From: Fidelibacterota bacterium
GTDB taxonomy: Bacteria > Fidelibacterota > JAANXI01
Assembly (NCBI GenBank): GCA_018263365.1
Contig: JAANXI010000013.1
Location: 1 to 7,828, forward strand
Length of the DNA: 7,828 nucleotides
Reading direction: 5' to 3'
A program made the translations under genes and the position numbers. Of the stretch, positions 7,297 through 7,828 are shown in pieces. The notes under the pieces are model-generated. The model saw only the letters and a list, made by a program, of their open reading frames with translations, did no database searches and had not been told where the DNA came from. Each line of letters starts with the position of its first letter. Position 1 is the first letter of the stretch.

Positions 7297-7302
7297 CTCC
7301 CC
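7297..7302 (-). promoter_or_regulatory. Ribosome-binding site of gcdH
   Basis: On the minus strand GGGGAG lies 5 bases before the ATG at 7291, followed by CAAGG. This supports the chosen start and shows that this genome uses Shine-Dalgarno sites. Confidence 0.7.
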
Positions 7303-7352
7303 TATCTCTGCCAACTGCTCATAAGTTGCATCATTTGCTGTCAGTTATTCAT

Positions 7353-7369
7353 TTACAGTTAACCTGTAA
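7353..7369. repeat. Perfect 6-base inverted repeat in the gcdH upstream gap
   Basis: TTACAG (7353-7358) and CTGTAA (7364-7369) form a perfect inverted repeat around TTAAC. It sits about 60-80 bases upstream of the gcdH start, inside the 97-base gap between the dehydrogenase fragment and gcdH. A second CAGTTA copy (7342-7347) repeats bases 7356-7361, 14 bases apart. It could be an operator for gcdH or a small hairpin ending the upstream gene; no T-run follows on the minus strand, which argues against a standard terminator. The function is not established. Confidence 0.4.
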
Positions 7370-7388
7370 TGTATGGAATACTTCGGAG

Positions 7389-7828
7389 TCACGGTAGAAC
7401 AATTGTGCGGAGGGTCTGTCCACTTCTTACGCTGATTAGTGCTTTCTCGATATCGTCCAGCGGCATCTGGTTTGTCACCAGCGATTCGATGGAGTATCCC
7501 CCGTCTTCTATGATATTAAAAATCTTCTGATAATCGTTGTAAGGGCATCCCAGTACTCCATGGATGCTGCGCTCTTCGATGATGAGTTTCGGTTCCGGTA
7601 TTTTGATGTCGTTGCGCGTGTATCCCGCCACCAGCAGACGACCCATCGGTCCCAGGCACGTAAACGCCTGATAAATAGTCCGGGGGGCGCCGATGGCCTC
7701 GTAGGCCACGTCGACGCCTCCGGCGGTCAGGTTACGAACATGGGCTCCCAGGTCGCGGATCCCGTGGGAATTCACCGTGTAATCAGCGCCGAACTCCTCG
7801 GCCCATTTTAGTTTGAGCGGATTCATAT
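7389..7828 (-). CDS. Zinc-type alcohol dehydrogenase-like (MDR) protein, N-terminus cut by window edge
   Basis: C-terminal 145 complete codons of a medium-chain dehydrogenase/reductase. The family is normally about 340-360 residues, so roughly 200 N-terminal residues, including any catalytic zinc ligands and the GxGxxG motif, lie beyond the window. The fragment begins within the Rossmann fold: MNPLKLKWAEEFGADYTVN corresponds to the helix and strand after the second beta strand. It continues with GGVDVAYEAIG, the GRLLVAGY strand, and the typical MDR ending PLDDIEKALISVRSGQTLRTIVLP. The internal ATG at 7826 is not the true start, since it lies in mid-domain. The preceding partial codon (NAT) sits where the NAD-specificity acidic residue usually is and could encode Asp. 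The gene is upstream of gcdH on the same strand with a 97-base gap, so co-transcription is possible. The substrate cannot be determined. Confidence 0.88.
   Translation of the reverse strand, partial: MNPLKLKWAEEFGADYTVNSHGIRDLGAHVRNLTAGGVDVAYEAIGAPRTIYQAFTCLGPMGRLLVAGYTRNDIKIPEPKLIIEERSIHGVLGCPYNDYQKIFNIIEDGGYSIESLVTNQMPLDDIEKALISVRSGQTLRTIVLP

Noticed and set aside
7826..7826. ATG at 7826 as the true start of the dehydrogenase
   Set aside because: It falls in the middle of the nucleotide-binding fold, so the protein must continue beyond the window.
1..7828. A novel defence, mobile or biosynthetic system
   Set aside because: All sizeable genes belong to known families (MenA, MenC, MenE, patatin-Omp85, GcdH, MDR). 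There are no repeats of array type, transposases, integrases or toxin-antitoxin pairs visible.

Overview
This is a compact, gene-dense bacterial window with about 94% of its bases in genes. It probably comes from a Gram-negative (diderm), menaquinone-using bacterium. The menaquinone genes and an outer-membrane protein that fuses a patatin lipase to three POTRA domains and an Omp85 barrel suggest the Bacteroidota/FCB group, such as Balneolota, Marinimicrobia or relatives. That placement is inferred from gene content, not from a marker gene. The first 16 bases match the end of the Illumina TruSeq read-2 adapter, so the left edge is very likely the raw end of an assembled contig.

Left part (plus strand, about 17-3153): three consecutive menaquinone-biosynthesis genes, menA (5' end missing), menC and menE. 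They are tightly packed. menA and menC share a 4-base GTGA stop/start overlap. menC and menE overlap by 8 bases, with a strong GGAGGT ribosome-binding site for menE inside the end of menC. MenC makes o-succinylbenzoate, MenE activates it to the CoA ester, and MenA prenylates 1,4-dihydroxy-2-naphthoate. The other men genes would be expected upstream, beyond the contig edge.

Middle (3154-3365): a 212-base AT-rich gap (about 33% G+C by hand count) between convergent genes. It holds weak hairpins and promoter-like sequences but no gene I can support.

Right part (minus strand, read from 7828 down to 3366): the C-terminal portion of a medium-chain dehydrogenase/reductase (alcohol dehydrogenase-like), cut by the window edge. 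Next is an acyl-CoA dehydrogenase that keeps the residues expected of a decarboxylating glutaryl-CoA dehydrogenase. Last is the 897-residue patatin/POTRA/Omp85 protein. A hairpin with a T-run separates the last two genes and may be a terminator or attenuator. The dehydrogenases suggest acyl-CoA/amino-acid catabolism (lysine, tryptophan or aromatic degradation through glutaryl-CoA). The patatin protein is a separate outer-membrane function.

I found no mobile element, CRISPR array, tRNA or rRNA, and no convincing new multi-gene system. The most useful observations are the adapter remnant, the atypical barrel-loop motif of the patatin-Omp85 fusion, the substrate-defining residues of the glutaryl-CoA dehydrogenase, and some intergenic structures.
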